A DNA stretch of 38,079 nucleotides from Thermoplasmata archaeon (lineage in GTDB: Archaea; Thermoplasmatota; Thermoplasmata; Thermoplasmatales; GCA-001856825). The position numbers and the translations under genes were made by a program. Location of the stretch: contig JAJYMI010000073.1 of NCBI GenBank assembly GCA_021787125.1, positions 1-38,079 of the forward strand, written 5' to 3'. The notes under the pieces were generated by a model. That model was given only the letters and a program-made list of their open reading frames with translations, had not been told where the DNA came from and did no database searches. Of the stretch, positions 21,986 through 31,410 are shown in pieces (the first letter of the stretch is position 1; each line of letters opens with the position of its first letter).

Positions 21986-23632
21986 ATGAAGGCATTCGAA
22001 TCTGGATTTATCGGAGACCTCGAGATGAAAAACAGAATTGTTATGGCCCCGATGATATCGAATCTCGCGAATCCCGATGGCTCGAGCAATGATACACTTG
22101 TCAGGTACCTGGAAGAGAGAGCCAAGGGAGGAACTGGCCTGATAATCACAGAGTACACTTACGTCGACAACGTGAATTCGAGAGGTTCTAGAAATGAGTT
22201 GGGAGCGTATAGCCCAATACTGATACCAAAGCTTCGCCGGATCCCAGAGGCGATTCACCAGCACGGTGCAAGGGTGTTCATGCAACTTGTTCATGCAGGG
22301 GGAAAGGCTCTGACAGATGAGAACCAACGACGACCGATGGCCCCGTCGCCAGTGGATTATTTGGGAGTAAAGCCCGATCAGATCACAGAAGAGGATATCG
22401 AAGGAGTGATAGGTTCATTTGAGAAGGCCGCACTTGTGGCGAAGAATGCGGAGTTCGATGGAATAGAAATTCACGGAGCACACGGGTACCTCATTCATCA
22501 ATTTCTCTCTCCAGTTTTGAACGTGAGGGAGGACAGGTATGGTGGCTCCCTAGAAAAGAGATTGACATTCCCCCAAGCTGTCATTGACGCAGTGCGTTCT
22601 GTCACCGATTTCCCAGTCGGGATACGGCTTAGCCTCTATGAGGATGACCCGAATGGTTGGAACGAAGATTACGGGCTCAAGATTATCGATTCCTTGAGGG
22701 GGCTCGATTATGTTCATTTCTCCGCTGGCAACTTCTATCCGCCCGGTTCATCCGCTTCTTTCTATTCTCCAGAGACTCACATCTTTCCGCGTCTGAAGAG
22801 AAGGCCGAAGATCACAACTATGCTTGTGGGTTCTGTAGTCAGTCTGGATGGAGTTGAACGCGTCTTGTCCACTTGCGATTTTGTGTCCGTGGGAAGAGGG
22901 CATCTAGCAGATCCGTACTTTTCTTACAAGCTTGAAAAGAATCCTCATCTGTTGCGTCCTTGCATCAGATGCAACCAGGGTTGCAGGGGTATGTCATTCG
23001 GAGAGGTCCGATGCAGCGTGAACCCAGACGTCGGGTACGAAGGAAGGACCGAAACAAAATTGAAGGGGGAAGTGGTGATAAAAGGTGCAGGGATCCAAGG
23101 ACTGGGAGCCGCCACTTATGCCGCCAAGAGAGGATTGAAAGTCACAATATATGAGAGGGAAGAAAAGATAGGAGGGCAACTTAACAGAATCCAAGACCCC
23201 TTCAAGAAGAAGGCTTTCGCTCCCCTACTGACGTACTATGAAAACGCCCTCAAGTTCTACAAGGTTTCCATTGTGACGGATGAAGCATTCAAGGGGAAAG
23301 CGATCGAATGTCTTCCTCCGATATCATACAAGGAACCTCCTGAAAGCGGAGAATCGTTCGAGAGCAACGTCTATGCCAACCACGACTGGTTCCTCAAGAC
23401 TGCTGAGATAAAGAGGATAAGGGTCGGAAAGAAGAGCTTGAATGGCCTCGATCGCGGTCGAAAACTGGGATACGTCTCCCTGGCTCAGAGCAAGGGTATT
23501 GAATTTGTCGACGGAGACGAATTCGATTTCAGTCTAATGGTCAGAGACCAATACGACATTATGAAGGCAATCAATCTGGGTATAGGGAAAATGAAGCAGT
23601 TCATTGCAGAATCTGAAAACGATTTTGTATGA
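21986..23632 (+). CDS. NADH:flavin oxidoreductase (OYE / 2,4-dienoyl-CoA reductase-like), with divergent C-terminal domain
   Basis: A 548-aa flavoenzyme. Residues 1-330 are the FMN-binding TIM barrel of the old yellow enzyme family: NRIVMAPM, FMQLVHAGGKA, the catalytic stretch GIEIHGAHGYLIHQFLSP and DRYGGSLEKR. CIRCNQGC and a later Cys (CX2CX3CX9C) are the 4Fe-4S ligands of the FadH/trimethylamine dehydrogenase group. A dinucleotide-binding motif GAGIQGLGAATYAA begins the second half, but after about residue 430 the usual reductase domain is not recognisable and the protein is about 100 residues shorter than FadH. It may thus take electrons from another partner. ATG 21986 was chosen over 21953 because it follows the TATA element. 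Substrate unknown (an enone or enoyl-CoA is likely). Confidence 0.82.
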   Translation: MKAFESGFIGDLEMKNRIVMAPMISNLANPDGSSNDTLVRYLEERAKGGTGLIITEYTYVDNVNSRGSRNELGAYSPILIPKLRRIPEAIHQHGARVFMQLVHAGGKALTDENQRRPMAPSPVDYLGVKPDQITEEDIEGVIGSFEKAALVAKNAEFDGIEIHGAHGYLIHQFLSPVLNVREDRYGGSLEKRLTFPQAVIDAVRSVTDFPVGIRLSLYEDDPNGWNEDYGLKIIDSLRGLDYVHFSAGNFYPPGSSASFYSPETHIFPRLKRRPKITTMLVGSVVSLDGVERVLSTCDFVSVGRGHLADPYFSYKLEKNPHLLRPCIRCNQGCRGMSFGEVRCSVNPDVGYEGRTETKLKGEVVIKGAGIQGLGAATYAAKRGLKVTIYEREEKIGGQLNRIQDPFKKKAFAPLLTYYENALKFYKVSIVTDEAFKGKAIECLPPISYKEPPESGESFESNVYANHDWFLKTAEIKRIRVGKKSLNGLDRGRKLGYVSLAQSKGIEFVDGDEFDFSLMVRDQYDIMKAINLGIGKMKQFIAESENDFV

Positions 23633-23703
23633 GTCTTCAAGACCATGTCTCCAATCGAAAGTGACTCAGAAAGGTATATCGTTCCGAAAGCGATCATTAT
23701 GAC

Positions 23704-23880
23704 ATGAATCATCGCGTGTGTCCCCAGTGTGGTTCAGAGCATATAGATCTTGATATGGGTTACATCACTGGAAAGTATAGATGCGTTGATTGTGGTTATG
23801 TTGGAAGTGTCATTTTCGAATTCGATGACAAGAATTACGAGAGATTCTTGAAACAGCTCAAGGATGGCTCTCGTGAGTGA
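23704..23880 (+). CDS. Zinc-ribbon small protein (58 aa)
   Basis: A 58-codon gene just under the ORF-track limit. Cys6, Cys9 and Cys27, Cys30 form two CxxC knuckles (VCPQCGS, RCVDCGYVG) of a zinc ribbon, followed by an amphipathic, charged helix (DDKNYERFLKQLKDG). Such archaeal zinc-ribbon miniproteins may bind nucleic acid or protein; role unknown. A TATA-like GGTATATCG lies about 25 nt before the ATG. The YhfC-type gene follows 27 nt downstream, so they form one unit. Confidence 0.8.
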   Translation: MNHRVCPQCGSEHIDLDMGYITGKYRCVDCGYVGSVIFEFDDKNYERFLKQLKDGSRE

Positions 23881-23907
23881 AATCTAAGTGGAGGAGTAAG
23901 AATCTTT

Positions 23908-24714
23908 ATGCTTTCTAATATAGATCCAGTATATTTTTTGACGTTCATTGTTCCTATAGCTCTAAACCTGGCTCTTGTTCTGTACTGTAGGAAAAAGGGG
24001 ACTCTTAATTTAGCAGTACTGGGATACTCATTTCTGGCTTACTTTATTGCAATAGGTATCAAAATGGCGTTTCAGTATCTCACTGCAGGATTCGTAACCT
24101 CCAGATTTGGATATACTTCCATAGAAACTGCCATGTATTACGGGCTTCAGACCAGTTTTCTTGAAGTTGGGCTTGCCTATATGTTCGCAAGCTACGCTTT
24201 CAAGAAGAAACACATTTCTGCAGCGAACTCAGTTTCGTACGGCATATCTTTGTCTTTCTGGGAGAACGCTATTTATCTCGGAGTGTTGACGGGAATCAGT
24301 CTAGTAGCAGACTTTGTACTGATATCAATAGGTCCTAGCAGCATCTCTCATCTGGTGTACACCACTATCTCAAAGAACGATCCCGCTCTTTTGTACGGTC
24401 CAGTCCCAGCCCTCATCTCCACGGCCGTTTCAATTCTCGAGCGCACTTCATCGCTGTTAGCCCACACCGCTTGGGGGATACTTACGGTCATATCCGTTGC
24501 AACTAAAAAGAAAGTCTATTTCTTCATTGCCCTTCCAATGGGTCTGATTGACGCGCTCGTTCCTTACGCTTCAGTGATAGGTATATACAACTTTGAACTC
24601 ATCGTTTTCGTCCTTTCTGTGATATTCATTGCGATAGCTGCATATGTCTTGAGAAAGACGAAGGGTACTGTATCCCCGGCGGACATCTCCAGAACAAAAA
24701 TTGGGGGTGTTTAG
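23908..24714 (+). CDS. YhfC-type intramembrane metalloprotease (PrsW-related family)
   Basis: A 268-aa protein with about eight membrane helices. The polar motifs expected inside the membrane are visible: TSFLEVGLAY, SFWENAIYLG and a later ILERTSSLLAHTAWG, where Glu and His residues are the likely zinc ligands of the YhfC family. This family belongs to the wider CPBP/PrsW set of putative intramembrane proteases. Its target is unknown. GGAGGAG ends about 11 nt before the ATG. It is the second gene of a unit with the zinc-ribbon protein. Confidence 0.78.
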   Translation: MLSNIDPVYFLTFIVPIALNLALVLYCRKKGTLNLAVLGYSFLAYFIAIGIKMAFQYLTAGFVTSRFGYTSIETAMYYGLQTSFLEVGLAYMFASYAFKKKHISAANSVSYGISLSFWENAIYLGVLTGISLVADFVLISIGPSSISHLVYTTISKNDPALLYGPVPALISTAVSILERTSSLLAHTAWGILTVISVATKKKVYFFIALPMGLIDALVPYASVIGIYNFELIVFVLSVIFIAIAAYVLRKTKGTVSPADISRTKIGGV

Positions 24715-24913
24715 ACACTTTGAAAACAGAATATGGAACGAAATTTGTTGTGTCTTCTCTCTATTAATCCAACTGAATCTATCAACTTACACTAATCCAT
24801 TATTTGTCCATGAATACAAGTGCCGTTGACTCTTGGTCGAGTTAAAGAGAATATTTATAAGAAAACAGACTACTATCACGGGGCACACCAAGTGTGTCAC
24901 GGAGAGGACAAAA

Positions 24914-25402
24914 TTGCCGTTTACATCAAACAAAGAGGAACGAATACGTCAATTGGAAGGACAACTTTCAAATCTGAAAATGACAAGTTCTTATGGTAGC
25001 AACTGCGAATCTATAGCCAGGATTCAACTTCAGCTGACGCAACTTTATGCTGAAACTGGGAACAAAATGATGTCGGATCAAATGCTTGATGGAGCGCAGA
25101 AGACTCTTCAGGATCCTCTATGTCCCAAGACAAAAGCTGGCGAACAGATGTTGAGGAGCGTAGATTACTACAGGGGACACCCCGGTATGCTCAGCATGCA
25201 GTCCATGCCCGCGATATACAGGTATCTATCACTCATCGTACTTCTTGTCGGTTATCTTGTCCTGTACGTTCTGTACTACATGTATGGCAAGCTCTTTGTC
25301 TACAACGACTTTCTTGCAGGCATTCTGGTAGTTTTCGTCGTGAGTATTGGTCTGAATTTTGTAGTGAGAAATCAATACGTCAAGAGGAACTCCAGACAGT
25401 AA
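24914..25402 (+). CDS. Membrane protein with N-terminal coiled segment, unknown
   Basis: A 162-aa protein from TTG 24914. Residues about 5-90 are soluble and helical (KEERIRQLEGQLSNLK, IARIQLQLTQLYAETGNK), then two membrane helices (YLSLIVLLVGYLVLYVLYYM and FLAGILVVFVVSIGLNFVV) separated by a short loop and followed by a basic tail, so the N-terminus is probably cytoplasmic. I recognise no family. The tracked TTG start at 24833 lies before a TATA-like ATATTTATAAG (24849-24859); TTG 24914 lies after it with GGAGAGGA 6 nt upstream, which decides the choice. Ends 15 nt before the convergent dehydrogenase. Confidence 0.6.
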   Translation: MPFTSNKEERIRQLEGQLSNLKMTSSYGSNCESIARIQLQLTQLYAETGNKMMSDQMLDGAQKTLQDPLCPKTKAGEQMLRSVDYYRGHPGMLSMQSMPAIYRYLSLIVLLVGYLVLYVLYYMYGKLFVYNDFLAGILVVFVVSIGLNFVVRNQYVKRNSRQ

Positions 25403-25417
25403 AGTTCCTGAAAAAAA

Positions 25418-26383
25418 TTAACCCGGAATGGTCACCGATCTACCTCTGCAGGCAGATTCCTGAGATAGCAGGTGCATCTTTGTCGATAGAACCGCGTCCT
25501 CGGACCCTGCAATAATCTCTCTTTTCCTAGTAAAGTCTCTGATTTCCTCCAGATACATGTTAGTTTTTTCACCATATTCTTTTGACGATTTATCGTTGAG
25601 CAGGAGCTTGGAAGCTACCTCGGTGGAATAGAAGTTTGTGACGACTATGCTACCCTCTGTCCCCAATATTTCGAGGTCATTAGAATTAGAGGTAATCACC
25701 CTCGATGAGAGGGAATTCGCGATTATTCCGCTTCTGAATTCTATTGTAGTGTACATAGTATCCTCAATTATGCTGCACTTTGGGTTATTGATCGCACTCA
25801 GTGAGACAACATCTTTGCCAAAGAGGTTCACAAAACTGTCCATCACGTGAACGCCTCTTCCTACGATGGATCCTCCACCCGCCATTTCTGGGGTATCCCA
25901 CCAGGTGCCCCTCGGTGAATTCCTGGAGGAATGGCCCGTGAATTTACCGGACACAATCATTACCTTGCCTATCGCATTGTGGGCAAGAAGACTAGAGACG
26001 TCCTTCACCGCTGGATGAAATCTCAGATGAAAACCGATGCAAAACGGGATACCTTCTCTTTCAGAAAGATTCGCCAGCTTCTTCGTATCTTCAATCTTCA
26101 GAGTCACCGGTTTTTCCAGCAATACTGACTTTCCAGCATCCAGCGACATCTTGGAATGGGTGAAGTGAAGAGCATTTGGAGAAGAAATGTAAACCGCTTC
26201 GAAGGGCTTCTTTACAAAATTCTCTAAGTCGGGCACGTATTCTGCCCCATACTCTTTCGAAACTCGTTCTCCCTTGGATCGATCTGAGGAATAGATGTGG
26301 GTGACATCCGAGCCAGAAGCCCTTATCGCTGGCATCACTCTAGTCAATGCATGATTTCCCAAAGAAATGATACCGAAGTCCAT
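25418..26383 (-). CDS. Gfo/Idh/MocA family oxidoreductase
   Basis: A 321-aa NAD(P)-dependent dehydrogenase for sugars or polyols. The N-terminal Rossmann domain starts FGIISLGNHALTRVMPAI and includes the family motif LLEKPVTL near residue 90; the C-terminal alpha/beta domain holds the GGGSIVGRGVHVMDSFVNLFG helix with the catalytic His. The first loop is GLGNH rather than the usual GxGxxG, with Leu and Asn in it, a small departure. Substrate cannot be told. A TATA-like AATAATATATTG lies about 20-30 nt before the ATG; leaderless. Stands between convergent membrane protein and MFS genes. Confidence 0.85.
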   Translation of the reverse strand: MDFGIISLGNHALTRVMPAIRASGSDVTHIYSSDRSKGERVSKEYGAEYVPDLENFVKKPFEAVYISSPNALHFTHSKMSLDAGKSVLLEKPVTLKIEDTKKLANLSEREGIPFCIGFHLRFHPAVKDVSSLLAHNAIGKVMIVSGKFTGHSSRNSPRGTWWDTPEMAGGGSIVGRGVHVMDSFVNLFGKDVVSLSAINNPKCSIIEDTMYTTIEFRSGIIANSLSSRVITSNSNDLEILGTEGSIVVTNFYSTEVASKLLLNDKSSKEYGEKTNMYLEEIRDFTRKREIIAGSEDAVLSTKMHLLSQESACRGRSVTIPG

Positions 26384-26560
26384 GGATCAGAAATGTAAGA
26401 CACAATATATTATTTGTTTGTGAATGAAGTAGTGACCCATTTTACAAGGCGAGTTAGATAGACCCATGCTCATTCACATTTCGGGCTGCTCAATTCACCA
26501 CACTCGAAACGATTTCTGATGACCTAATTGCCCGATCATTTCTCTCTAGCTACGCTTGAC

Positions 26561-27775
26561 CTATTGAGAAGTGCCTAACTTCTCCTTGCCGGGCAGATAT
26601 ATCAAGAGCAAGACTGAAAATATGGCGAATACGAGCATGACTGTGAAGGAGATGAACATGCTAGTGAACAACCGGAGGCCATCAAAAACCATCAGACCTA
26701 TGCTCCCTCCAATCGTGCTACCCACTCCCCAGACCAGTGCATTTGCCCTTGTTGAGTGTTCCTTTGGTACAGTTTGCGAGACATACCCCATAAGCACTGG
26801 AAATCCCGTGTATGCAAAGAAAGCAAACAGTGTGTAGCTGACCAGTATGATGGCAAAGCTCCGAGAAAAGTAAAGAAAGAGGACAAAGAAAACGACCAAT
26901 CCTACGGACGTTAGAGAAATGGTGAACTTGCCGCCCAACCTAGAGGTCATATATCCAAAGAAAGGTTGACCGAGTACAGGAGCCAGGAAGGCGATTCCAA
27001 GGACCGTCGCCATAAGGTGCTTCGAATTAAAGATTCCATCCAGGTAAGTTGGTATCCAAGTGGTTGTAACGCTTATGAACATCGATCTGAGGAATACCAG
27101 AACTACGAGCATTATTAGGAAGAATGGAATCGAACCCTCCAACTGAGTTTCTTTGGCAGGCGTTTTCTGCTTTGTAGGGAGGGAGTAACCGTAATCCTTT
27201 CTCTTGAAAAATTTTAAGCCAAGGAATATCAGAACTGCTGCCATCACGAAATAAATGACAATGAACTGCAGTCCGAGGACTATGCCGACAAAACCCGCCA
27301 TAAAAACGACCATTGGTGGAAAAGCACTTCTTCCAAGACTGCCGAACGAACCATTTATTCCCATATAGGAAGCTGACTCTCTCGGTCCGAATGTGTGAGA
27401 GAGAATTGTCGCTCCTATTGGATGATAGATCGACTGTCCCACGCCAAGGAACACGGATCCTAGAATCATGAACTCATAGGCATCCGCGTGATACAAGAAT
27501 GGCAGGGAAAAAACGAACGCAGCCAAGCCATTGAGCAACAGCCCAGACATCAGTATGAAGGCATCTCGGTCCACCCTATCTGCGTAGGAACCAACATAAA
27601 CGCTGAGGAAACCCGAGATGAGGTTGTATAGAACCGGCATTAGTCCGATGACAAAGACCGATATTCCTCTTATTCCAGAGAAGTAGGTGAGGAGTACCGG
27701 AAATAAAAGAAAGTTCCCATCTACTGAAAAGTGACTGAGTGACGTGAATATTAGGGAGTTGAGTTTTGCATTCAT
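26561..27775 (-). CDS. MFS transporter (fosmidomycin-resistance-like)
   Basis: A 404-aa major facilitator with 12 predicted helices. The loop between helices 2 and 3 has GSYADRVDRD, the MFS motif A in degenerate form, and GVGQSIYHPIGATILS in helix 4 is similar to the Fsr (fosmidomycin efflux) group. The C-terminal half repeats the pattern (FGYMTSRLGGKFTIS). The substrate may be a drug or a small organic anion; not determinable. An AT-rich AATTAAATTT about 26-35 nt before the ATG is the promoter candidate. Single-gene unit. Confidence 0.85.
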   Translation of the reverse strand: MNAKLNSLIFTSLSHFSVDGNFLLFPVLLTYFSGIRGISVFVIGLMPVLYNLISGFLSVYVGSYADRVDRDAFILMSGLLLNGLAAFVFSLPFLYHADAYEFMILGSVFLGVGQSIYHPIGATILSHTFGPRESASYMGINGSFGSLGRSAFPPMVVFMAGFVGIVLGLQFIVIYFVMAAVLIFLGLKFFKRKDYGYSLPTKQKTPAKETQLEGSIPFFLIMLVVLVFLRSMFISVTTTWIPTYLDGIFNSKHLMATVLGIAFLAPVLGQPFFGYMTSRLGGKFTISLTSVGLVVFFVLFLYFSRSFAIILVSYTLFAFFAYTGFPVLMGYVSQTVPKEHSTRANALVWGVGSTIGGSIGLMVFDGLRLFTSMFISFTVMLVFAIFSVLLLIYLPGKEKLGTSQ

Positions 27776-27941
27776 TTTTATAAATCCTGAAGTGCGTCTG
27801 GAAATTTAATTGTGTTCATTGAGATTCTGACGAGCTTATATGGGAACCGCTATGCACCGGTACATCCAAACCTCGATGCAGACGAAGATAGATTGATCCC
27901 CAAGTCAGGTCATCGAAACTGGCTTACTAGCCAGGATTGCG

Positions 27942-29219
27942 CTACACTTTTTGGTCTCTTCGTTCCACTTTCTGTAATGAGTAAACTATCATTCCGGACA
28001 ATATCATCAAGCTTCCCAGATAAAGTGCTTGGGAACCGAGGGCTACCATTATCAGAGCGGAAAGTATAATTGAGATTATGGGCAGATAAGGGAATAATGG
28101 ACCGTTGAACTCACCGCTCAATTTTTTTCTCCTGATCAGGATTATCGCTATCCCGGTCAGGGAGTAGGAAAAAATCACTCCGAAGTTTGAAGCAAGAGCC
28201 ACATACTGAAGATTCCCCAGGAAGAGCGAGATTACTGCAAGCGCCCCGATTATTAGTACTGCCCTCTTGGGCGAATCGTTACCCTTCCCCTCTATCCATT
28301 TCGGTAAAAGTCCATCCTCGCTCATCTGAAGGAGCGTCCTCGAACCAGCCACAATAAGAGAAAGGGTGACAGTGACCGTTGCAATAAGTGCAACAACACT
28401 TACGGCCAAAGAAACAAAAAGGGGAGCTCCCGAATAGTTCAGGGCATTAGCGAGCGGATCTGCTTCTACTCCATAGAGCCTCCACGGCATCAGGGCCAGC
28501 ATACCGAGTACTACAAGGATATACAGAACTGTACTCACGACCAGAGAAATCATAATTGCTTTTGGCACGTTTTTCCTGCCGTTTTCCACTTCTGGTGTGA
28601 GAGTTGCTATTGTGTTAAATCCTGAATATGCGAAGAATGCAAGTGAAGCTGCTTCGATAATGCTCAAAGGTCCATGCGGTAAGATTGGAGTGAAACGCGA
28701 TGGTTCCCATTTGCCGTAAATTATTGATATGATTATAAACAGGATGAGTCCAGCACTAGTGACAAAGACGAGAACCTGTTCTATCTTTGCTACGACTTTT
28801 ATTCCGGCATAGTCGACAACGGTTATGATGACCAAGAAAATTATCGAAATTACAAGAATGAGGAATTCGGACTGGTAGTGGAAGAAAGACAGCAAGTATG
28901 ATGAAAAACCCAGTGTTACGGCGGCCCCAGCGATTGCGTATGATATTCCCCTCAACCAACCCACGAGGAACCCGAGGGAATCTCCCATGGTGACTCTTGT
29001 GAAAGAGTAAAGACCTCCATGTGAGACGATCTTTGAGGATAGTTCAGCGCTGTTGAAAGCTACCGTCATTGCCAGAAAGGCCGTAAATGCAAAAGCTATG
29101 ATTGCACCAGGCCCAGACTCTTTGATAACAACTCCAGCGAGAACAAATATGCCAGCGCCTATAATGTTCCCCAGGCCGATTGACGCAGCCTGCCACATTG
29201 TTATCTTTCTATCTTTCAC
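27942..29219 (-). CDS. APC-superfamily amino acid permease
   Basis: A 425-aa permease with 12 predicted helices. The N-terminal WQAASIGLGNIIGAGIFVL carries the unwound GxGxxxGxGIF element of helix 1 that binds the amino group and carboxylate of the substrate in APC carriers, and FFAYSGFNTIATLTPEVENGRKNVP is the helix 6 region. It imports or exchanges amino acids across the cell membrane. Start is GTG 29219; an ATG nearby is out of frame. A weak GAAGAGAAG precedes it. The small hypothetical gene upstream on the same strand ends 53 nt before. Confidence 0.87.
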   Translation of the reverse strand: MKDRKITMWQAASIGLGNIIGAGIFVLAGVVIKESGPGAIIAFAFTAFLAMTVAFNSAELSSKIVSHGGLYSFTRVTMGDSLGFLVGWLRGISYAIAGAAVTLGFSSYLLSFFHYQSEFLILVISIIFLVIITVVDYAGIKVVAKIEQVLVFVTSAGLILFIIISIIYGKWEPSRFTPILPHGPLSIIEAASLAFFAYSGFNTIATLTPEVENGRKNVPKAIMISLVVSTVLYILVVLGMLALMPWRLYGVEADPLANALNYSGAPLFVSLAVSVVALIATVTVTLSLIVAGSRTLLQMSEDGLLPKWIEGKGNDSPKRAVLIIGALAVISLFLGNLQYVALASNFGVIFSYSLTGIAIILIRRKKLSGEFNGPLFPYLPIISIILSALIMVALGSQALYLGSLMILSGMIVYSLQKVERRDQKV

Positions 29220-29272
29220 TTCTCTTCATGGAAAGGGATATTAATAGGTTGTCAAGCCTCCCTTGAGACGTT

Positions 29273-29644
29273 CTAGAAATAGGCCCAGAAATTATCTTGC
29301 CAGAGATCACGTTGTTCTTCAACCTCTCTGGCGTATTGTCTCCTGAATGTTTTATTCTTTTCCTCTGCGCGGTACAACTTCAGAATCTCATCCTTGCTGT
29401 TATGAGAGAGGGTCTCAAATCGTTCCCTAACTTCTTTCTCCAGCAATGGGTGCATTCGAGACATCTTCGGTCCTGTGAAACAAACCTTGAAGAATCTTTC
29501 ACCGTCGAGTTTGACGTGAAATATCCTCCAGTCTAACTCTATTCTACTAACAAATTCGTTCCCGACTATGTTTGCTAATGCTTCAGTGATGAGTCTTTGG
29601 TCTATGTCCGAAACCTTAAACGTTATTTCAAGCCCTTTTTCCAA
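29273..29644 (-). CDS. Hypothetical protein (123 aa)
   Basis: A 123-aa soluble protein. The N-terminal half reads as alpha/beta (LEITFKVSDIDQRLITEALANIVG, then WRIFHVKLDGERFFKVCF) and the C-terminal half is a long charged helix (RAEEKNKTFRRQYAREVEEQRDLW). I do not recognise the family. TTG is the only start. It lies 53 nt upstream of the permease on the same strand, so a shared transcript is possible, but nothing links its function to transport. Confidence 0.6.
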   Translation of the reverse strand: MEKGLEITFKVSDIDQRLITEALANIVGNEFVSRIELDWRIFHVKLDGERFFKVCFTGPKMSRMHPLLEKEVRERFETLSHNSKDEILKLYRAEEKNKTFRRQYAREVEEQRDLWQDNFWAYF

Positions 29645-29778
29645 CGTAAATCCCTATGGTAGACATGAACCTCTCATAAAAGTGTTCCAGTTGACCATGT
29701 GCTAATATATATCAGATGATGAGGGTACGTAGAAATAAAAAATAGAAATGAGAGAGCGGTAATGGTCTATCTACACAC

Positions 29779-30921
29779 TCACTCTTCTTGATATAATGTT
29801 ATGCTGCCCATTATAGCAGATGCCCCTTGGTTGCCGTTTAATTGTTGTGACTGGCCGACGACATATAAGGTATTTCCCTGACCCCAGGCGGCACAGTTAA
29901 GGAGATAGTACGTCGACGGGAAAGGAGTGGAGCTTGGAGGCGTCAGGTCAGTATATGTGAAGGTATTGATGTTCAAGACACCCACAGCTGGAGTGTCAGG
30001 ATAGGTAACTCCCACTACCAGCACCTCATTACCACGCCAGGCAGAACTCCCAAGCCAGTAAACATTTGATGGTACAAGCGAAGAGAGATCGGTAAATGTG
30101 CTGGAATGAGGTGAATACAGGAGCAATAGACCAGCTGAGGAAGGATAAAGATTTGGACCTTCCCATCCTGTTATCAGGTACTGATCAGCCACCGTGGTAA
30201 CTCCCAGGAAGAATTCTGAGCCGTAATCGGGGGGAATAATTGTAGACAGATCGGTGAAACTGTGCTCTCCGTAAATTGCCATCACGGGTCGGTAGCCTGT
30301 CGAACTTGAAGACGATGGTTCGTACCCCACAATCATAAACGATCCTCCGCCCCACGCGACGCCCGAAAGCATCCAGGAACTATCTTCGGCCGGAATCTGA
30401 GAGCTCAGGTCTATGAACCTGCCACTGTGCGGATTGTATGATGCCATCGCCGGAACAACAAGACCGGATGTTGTATACTGCACACCGACTATGAGAAACG
30501 AGTGTCCGTTCCATGCCGCCGATGACAGATACCAGTTATCACCAATGTTTGCTGTAAATTGAGAAGTCAGGTCCGAAAATGTTCCAGTATGTAGATTGTA
30601 CACGCCTATCAAGGGGTTCCACACGTTAAAATAGTTTGTCGACCCTCCGACAGCTAGAAGCTCGTTCTCTCCTCTCGCTATGCCATTAAGTGCAGAGAGA
30701 GATGTCTGGGAGGAATAGGAACTAGGCAATAATGAACTGAGATCTTGTACTTGCATACTAGACGTTTGTGCTCTTTCCTCCGCTAACGCTAGAGGCTCAC
30801 CAAATGTCGTGTTAGTTGGTGAAATAGCAGCAGCGCCATCGGTTGAGAATGCTGAAGCATATGCTATCCCGCCAAGTACCATTAAGGAAGAAATCATCAG
30901 AGCAATCATAATTTTTTTCAA
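29779..30921 (-). CDS. Secreted propeller-like repeat protein
   Basis: A 380-aa exported protein. From TTG 30921 it starts MKKIMIALMISSLMVLGG and ends the signal at about AYASA, a textbook Sec signal peptide. The tracked start at 30960 would put 13 extra residues before it; AAAGGAGATG lies 6 nt before the chosen TTG, which decides. The mature part has about six repeats of some 50 residues, each with an AW.G..FLIVG strand pair, an A.Y..HS strand and a (F/S)TDLSS(I/L)(I/V)P end (for example AWNGHSFLIVG, AWGGGSFMIVG). This is a Kelch-like or related beta-propeller, often used for adhesion or sugar binding at the surface. Ligand unknown; extracellular. Promoter TATA (GTTTTTATATTG reverse) overlaps that of the small forward ORF. 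Confidence 0.75.
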   Translation of the reverse strand: MKKIMIALMISSLMVLGGIAYASAFSTDGAAAISPTNTTFGEPLALAEERAQTSSMQVQDLSSLLPSSYSSQTSLSALNGIARGENELLAVGGSTNYFNVWNPLIGVYNLHTGTFSDLTSQFTANIGDNWYLSSAAWNGHSFLIVGVQYTTSGLVVPAMASYNPHSGRFIDLSSQIPAEDSSWMLSGVAWGGGSFMIVGYEPSSSSSTGYRPVMAIYGEHSFTDLSTIIPPDYGSEFFLGVTTVADQYLITGWEGPNLYPSSAGLLLLYSPHSSTFTDLSSLVPSNVYWLGSSAWRGNEVLVVGVTYPDTPAVGVLNINTFTYTDLTPPSSTPFPSTYYLLNCAAWGQGNTLYVVGQSQQLNGNQGASAIMGSITLYQEE

Positions 30922-30977
30922 TTTTTCATCTCCTTTTACCCTTAAAGATGGACAATTCAATATAAAAACTTTCTAAC

Positions 30978-31145
30978 ATGATTATTGGAATATTAAAAGC
31001 AAGAGGTACAGGGCTCAGAATGGAGGAATTTAACCTAATTCAAGAGCTCCAGATTTACAGGCAGTTGAGTGAAGGAAAAGCCCTTAGACTGGGAAAATAT
31101 GAAATTGACAATGAGAAGAATGATCATGACAACTATCAAGGATGA
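30978..31145 (+). CDS. Possible small helical protein (55 aa), unknown
   Basis: A 55-codon ORF divergent from the secreted protein gene, with an A/T-rich TATAAAA at 30961-30967. That element is rather close to the first ATG, so the second ATG at 31020 (41 aa) may be the true start. The central EEFNLIQELQIYRQLSEGKAL is a convincing amphipathic helix and the tail is acidic. No family recognised. From its end to tRNA-Lys (31146-31410) I see no further gene. Confidence 0.35.
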   Translation: MIIGILKARGTGLRMEEFNLIQELQIYRQLSEGKALRLGKYEIDNEKNDHDNYQG

Positions 31146-31410
31146 AATAGGGCTAACAACCAGATGCGTAGGTCAGAACTTAAAGGATGAACCAAAGCCA
31201 ACCTTCACGTTTAATGTTGGTTAAAGTGACTTTCTTCTCTTCAGTTCTGCAGTTCTTCTTTACTATCTAAAAACAGCTTTATCAACATATTTTCCTTCAG
31301 TTCAGATTTTAGATGCAACAGCTCTCTCACAGGCTCTTCCTCGAAAAGAGGGGGGATTAAGAAAAAGAGATAACGTAGGAAATCGGTTCGAGTCACGACC
31401 GTTAGGAAAA

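Noticed and set aside
27812-28069. 85-aa forward ORF before and in the permease gene
   Set aside because: Half of it is antisense to the permease 3' end; no start signal.
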